Source: JBQTHD01 sp052390275
GTDB taxonomy: Bacteria > Actinomycetota > Acidimicrobiia > Acidimicrobiales > AC-14
DNA: 54,770 nucleotides
Direction: 5' to 3'
Assembly (NCBI GenBank): GCA_052390275.1
Contig: JBQTHD010000008.1
Location: forward strand, 1-54,770
The notes beneath the pieces are model-generated. The model saw nothing but the letters and a program-made list of their open reading frames with translations, had not been told where the DNA came from and made no database searches. This document shows, piece after piece, positions 51,395-54,770 of the stretch (the first letter of the stretch is position 1; each line of letters starts with the position of its first letter). The position numbers and the translations under genes are program-made.

Positions 51395-52558
51395 TCAGCG
51401 CAGGCAGGGCCCGGTGTCGGCCTGTCCGGGAGGAACCCGCATGACGCTGGCCAGTTCGCTGTCACTCAGGGCGTAGGCCACGCCGGGGTCGTCGGGGGCG
51501 ATGGCGAAGGCCACCCCCACCACGGCTCCGGTGGTGTCGACCAGGGCTCCGCCGGAGTCGCCAGGGGCCAACTCTGCGGCCAGGACCAGAACCTCCCGCA
51601 GGACGGGACCGTTGCCGTAGAGGTCGCGGCCACTCGCGTTGATCCGGGTGTCGATTCGGGCCGGTGACACCTCGACGGCCTCCTGGCCGCCGGGATGCCC
51701 AAAGACGGCTCCCTCGCCGGAGATCCGGGCCTCGCCCATGGGCAAGGGTTCGACGTTCAGGTTGGCCACCTCCAAGATGGCCAGGTCCTTGCGGAAGTCG
51801 AACACGCTGACCCGCCCGGGCAGGCGTCGGCCGTCGGGGAGCAGGACCTGGGGGCGCTCGACACCGGCCACCACGTGGGCGTTGGTCACCACCCGGCCGG
51901 GGGCGGCCACGAAGCCGCTGCCGTCGAGGATCCGCCCACAACTCTCGCCGGTGACCTTGACCGTCGACTCGATGACCCGGCTGACGGTGGGCGGGGAGAT
52001 GGCCGAGGCGGCCGGAGGGTTGCCGGTGGCCGGGGCGGGGCGAAGCTGGGCGAACACCTCGGGGAAATCCGAATCGGTGACCAGGTCCCTCATGGCCCTG
52101 AGGGCTCCGGGGGTGTCGGGGGCCACCCGGTCGATGGTCGTGGCAACAGTGGAGCCGCGCGCCAGGCTGGAAAGGTCGCCCGGGATGTAGGCCAAAGCCG
52201 GCAGCAGCAACCACACGACCACCATGACCCCGAAGGCCCCGGCCACCCCCCCGGCCACCCGATCGGCCTGGCGCAGCCCACCCGGGGGCAGGAGCATGCG
52301 CAACCGGGCGCCGGCGAACTCGCCCACCGCCGCCCCCAGGGCGGCCACCGTCAGGAAGGCGCCACCAGCCAGCAACAGCCGGATCTGGGGGGCGGGGAGG
52401 TCCAGGCGACTGAGCAGGGTGGGAGCGAACCCGGCGGCCACCACCAGGCCAAAGACCCAGCCCACCCATCCGGCCACCCGGGCCAGCAGGCCCACCCGGT
52501 AACCGCCCAGTGCGGCCAAACCGGCCACCGCCAGGATCAACAGGTCGAAAAAGTTCAT
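51395..52558 (-). CDS. MarP-like membrane serine protease (CvpA plus trypsin domain)
   Basis: 387 residues from ATG 52558 (MNFFDLLILAVAGLAALGGYRVGL). Four CvpA-like membrane helices occupy 1-125. The periplasmic-side protease has H228 (TNAHVVAG), D258 (RKDLAIL) and S335 (GDSGGAL). Two Cys, C207 and C385, match the positions of the disulfide that controls mycobacterial MarP. MarP protects against acid and oxidative stress; same role inferred. Divergent from eno, 90 bp upstream of dapA. Confidence 0.88.
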   Translation of the reverse strand: MNFFDLLILAVAGLAALGGYRVGLLARVAGWVGWVFGLVVAAGFAPTLLSRLDLPAPQIRLLLAGGAFLTVAALGAAVGEFAGARLRMLLPPGGLRQADRVAGGVAGAFGVMVVVWLLLPALAYIPGDLSSLARGSTVATTIDRVAPDTPGALRAMRDLVTDSDFPEVFAQLRPAPATGNPPAASAISPPTVSRVIESTVKVTGESCGRILDGSGFVAAPGRVVTNAHVVAGVERPQVLLPDGRRLPGRVSVFDFRKDLAILEVANLNVEPLPMGEARISGEGAVFGHPGGQEAVEVSPARIDTRINASGRDLYGNGPVLREVLVLAAELAPGDSGGALVDTTGAVVGVAFAIAPDDPGVAYALSDSELASVMRVPPGQADTGPCLR

Positions 52559-52751
52559 GGCGTCACCGGCACAGTCTTTAGATCCTGGCACGGCGCCTAC
52601 TACCCTCAGCCGACACTTCAACCACATTGGGCTCAACCACCACAGCCGTCTCCGCGTACTGGCGGCGTCGGACCTGTCAGCCGGTGAACTCGAAGTTGTC
52701 GGCTGCAAAATCAACAGACCGGGTCCCGCAGGCAAGAAAGACTCGAACGCC

Positions 52752-54020
52752 ATGAGCGCGATCGCCAACATCATGGGCCGCCAGGTCCTCGACTCCCGGG
52801 GCAACCCCACCGTCGAGGTCGACGTCCGCCTGGACTCCGGAGCCTTTGGGCGGGCCATGGTGCCATCGGGGGCGTCCACCGGCCGCCACGAGGCTGTCGA
52901 GCGCCGCGATGGCGGGGCCGCCTACGGGGGCAAGGGCGTCACCGGGGCGGTGGAATCGGTCAACATCGAGTTGCGCGAACTGCTCGTCGGGGCCGAGGCC
53001 CTGGACCAGCGTGCGGTGGACCTGGCCATGATCGACGCAGACGCCACCCCCAACAAGGCGCGCCTGGGGGCCAACGCCATCCTGGGGGTGTCGCTGGCCG
53101 TGGCCCGGGCCGCGGCCGACGAACTGGATCTGCCCCTGTTCCGTTACGTCGGCGGGGTCAATGCGTCGGTTCTCCCGGTGCCGATGCTCAACGTCCTCAA
53201 CGGTGGGGCGCACGCCGCCAACAACCTCGAGGTCCAGGAACTGATGGTCATGCCTGTGGGCGCGGCTTCTTTCTCCGAGGGGTTGCGCTGGTCGACCGAG
53301 ACGTACCACGCCCTGGCCGCGGTGTTGGCCAGGCGGGGCCTTGCCACCGCCGTGGGCGACGAGGGCGGGTTCGCCCCGGACCTGGCCAGCAACGAGGCCG
53401 GCCTTTCACTGCTGGTGGAGGCCATAGAGACCGCCGGCTATGAGCCGGGCCGGCAGTTGGCCCTGGCCATGGACGTGGCCGCGACCGAGTTGTTCGACGA
53501 CGGCTATTACCGCCTCGAGGGCCGACGGCTGACGTCGGTGGAGTTGGCCGAGATCATGGCGGGCTGGGTGGAGCGCTACCCGATCGTCTCCATCGAGGAC
53601 GCAATGGCCGAGGACGACTGGGAAGGGTGGGCAACTCTGACCGAAGCTGTCGGTCCCCGGGTGCAGTTGGTGGGGGACGACCTCTTCGTAACCGCCACCT
53701 CCCGCCTCGAGCGCGGGATTGCCACCGGGGTGGCCAACGCCGTCCTGGTCAAGGTCAACCAGGTGGGCACCCTTACCGAGACCCTCGAAACGGTGGACCT
53801 GGCGCAGCGCCACCGCTACCGGGCGGTCATGTCGCACCGCTCGGGCGAGACCGAGGACTCAACCATCGCGGACCTCGCCGTTGCCACCAGTTGCGGCCAG
53901 ATCAAAACCGGCTCGCTCGCCCGCTCTGATCGCCTCGCCAAATACAATCAGCTTCTCCGCATCGAGGAGGAATTGGGGAGCCAGGCGGTTTATGCCGGGC
54001 GTTCCATCCTCAAGGTTTAG
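52752..54020 (+). CDS. eno: Enolase, 3' end apparently from another genome
   Basis: 422 residues from ATG 52752 (MSAIANIMGRQVLDSRGNPT). Converts 2-phosphoglycerate to phosphoenolpyruvate. GASTGRHEAVERRD, GDEGGFAPDL, DAMAEDDWEGW, LVGDDLFVT, KVNQVGTLTETLE (catalytic Lys) and SHRSGETEDSTIAD are intact. From about residue 370 codons change (AAA, AAT, TTT-type choices) and the C-terminus RLAKYNQLLRIEEELGSQ then AVYAGRSILKV is of the proteobacterial type rather than the longer actinobacterial one. Frame is kept. Read as an assembly join or recent recombination inside the conserved block. Confidence 0.93.
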   Translation: MSAIANIMGRQVLDSRGNPTVEVDVRLDSGAFGRAMVPSGASTGRHEAVERRDGGAAYGGKGVTGAVESVNIELRELLVGAEALDQRAVDLAMIDADATPNKARLGANAILGVSLAVARAAADELDLPLFRYVGGVNASVLPVPMLNVLNGGAHAANNLEVQELMVMPVGAASFSEGLRWSTETYHALAAVLARRGLATAVGDEGGFAPDLASNEAGLSLLVEAIETAGYEPGRQLALAMDVAATELFDDGYYRLEGRRLTSVELAEIMAGWVERYPIVSIEDAMAEDDWEGWATLTEAVGPRVQLVGDDLFVTATSRLERGIATGVANAVLVKVNQVGTLTETLETVDLAQRHRYRAVMSHRSGETEDSTIADLAVATSCGQIKTGSLARSDRLAKYNQLLRIEEELGSQAVYAGRSILKV

Positions 54021-54094
54021 CCTACCCTGCGCCTTGAATTTGCCGCAGCACGAGGTATTCTCTGTACTTAGTGTTTCTACGGCAAGCATCATCG

Positions 54095-54770
54095 ATGCAC
54101 CATCCGGCCAGGGCTGTTCTAGCGCTTTTGCTGCTGCTTGCGGCAGCTGTCGCGGCATGGGCCGGTTATCCGCCCTCGCAAGACCCACAACTGCGCATCG
54201 AAACCGGCATGCACACGGCGGGCATCTGGCGGCTCAGCGTGTCGGCCGACGGCAAGCTGCTGGCAACTTCCGCCGAAGACAAGACAATCCGGCTTTGGTC
54301 GGCGGAGGATGGCCGCCTTCTCCGGACCTTCCGCGTGCCCATCGCATCGGGCGGGGAGGGCAAGCTGTACTCCATCGCCTTGTCCCCGGATGGCCGAATG
54401 GTGGCGGCGGCAGGATGGGATGCCTATTACTGGAAGGACTACTGGACGCCCCACGCGGGCCATTACATCTATCTTTTCGATACGGTGAGCGGCTCTCTTA
54501 TCCGGCGCATAGGGCCAGTGCCGACGGTCGTGAACGACCTTGAATTTTCCGCCGATGGCTTGAGGCTCGCGGCGGCGCTGGCGAGTGCCGGTGGAGGAAT
54601 CCGGGTCTGGAGCGCGCCTTTCACAACACAGCCCTTCTATGACACCAACTATGCCAACAGCGTCTTTGGCATTGCCTTCGCATTGGATGGTTCGCTCGCC
54701 GCGACATCGGATGACGGTTTTGTGCGCCTCTATGGCCCTGACCTTCGGCTTATCGCCAGGAAAGCTGTTT
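54095..54770 (+). CDS. Secreted WD40-repeat protein, partial (runs off the window)
   Basis: 225 residues visible. N-terminal signal ARAVLALLLLLAAAVAAWAG, then WD40 blades: GIWRLSVSADGKLLATSAED and KTIRLW; YSIALSPDGRMVAAAGWD; VNDLEFSADGLRLAAAL; GIAFALDGSLAATSDDGFV. Codon use (CTT, TTT, GAA, ATT, CAT) and lower GC differ from everything before 53.8 kb. Not related in detail to the 14-kb WD40 protein. Such proteins are common in proteobacteria, sometimes fused to peptidase domains further on. Function unknown. Confidence 0.85.
   Translation, partial: MHHPARAVLALLLLLAAAVAAWAGYPPSQDPQLRIETGMHTAGIWRLSVSADGKLLATSAEDKTIRLWSAEDGRLLRTFRVPIASGGEGKLYSIALSPDGRMVAAAGWDAYYWKDYWTPHAGHYIYLFDTVSGSLIRRIGPVPTVVNDLEFSADGLRLAAALASAGGGIRVWSAPFTTQPFYDTNYANSVFGIAFALDGSLAATSDDGFVRLYGPDLRLIARKAV

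Overview
The window is about 70% GC, with GTG/TTG starts and GTGA/ATGA gene overlaps. It carries Actinomycetota-type gene order: argS-lysA-hom-thrC, lhr-nei, and dapA-rnj-ftsK-rimO-pgsA-cinA. A deep-branching class such as Acidimicrobiia is my best guess, from gene content and protein style only; I could not test it. The last ~0.9 kb (from about 53.85 kb) has different codon use and is probably proteobacterial sequence joined inside enolase, most likely an assembly chimera.

Layout. 0-1.2 kb: remnant of an IS1380-family transposase. 1.2-5.6 kb: an archaeal-type phosphoglycerate mutase / proposed homoserine kinase, a Fic protein, a PQQ-type sugar dehydrogenase and a Uma2 nuclease. 5.7-11.8 kb: a minus-strand operon of response regulator, argS, lysA, hom and thrC; the thrB normally next to thrC is absent. 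11.85 kb: tRNA-Arg(CCG), then repeats and a zeta-toxin/ParD-like antitoxin pair. 13.3-18.7 kb: a zinc-homeostasis locus (small Cys protein, WD40 protein, CobW GTPase, ZnuA, ZnuC, ZnuB) in which three genes are each hit by two single-base frameshifts. 18.7-21.6 kb: larC-larB divergent from pheA. 21.7-27.3 kb: overlapping minus-strand operon pgi-gnd-channel-HhH glycosylase-thiS-thiE. 27.4-31.2 kb: NUDIX hydrolase, M1-like lipoprotein peptidase, second Uma2 protein, PAC2 protein. 31.3-41.0 kb: plus-strand run lhr-nei-MFS-(CBS-citrate synthase)-GNAT-DUF998. 41.0-42.4 kb: relics, namely an antitoxin that seems to end in a VapC tail and a 5'-truncated DUF222/HNH gene. 42.5-52.6 kb: cinA, pgsA, rimO, ftsK, rnj, dapA and a MarP-like protease. 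52.7-54.0 kb: enolase; then the start of a foreign WD40 protein.

Themes. Lysine and threonine synthesis is split between dapA (50 kb) and lysA/hom/thrC (5.7-9.6 kb); the ApgM-type protein may supply the missing homoserine kinase step. Central carbon enzymes (pgi, gnd, eno, a CBS-regulated citrate synthase) and base-excision repair (nei, HhH-GPD, lhr) recur. Short tandem repeats (15, 17 and 20 bp) and Gly/Pro/Ser-rich insertions occur in several housekeeping genes. The most interesting items are the zinc locus with its indels, the CBS-citrate synthase fusion, the missing thrB, a ThiS ending in GGAH, the antitoxin/toxin-tail fusion and the chimeric join in eno.
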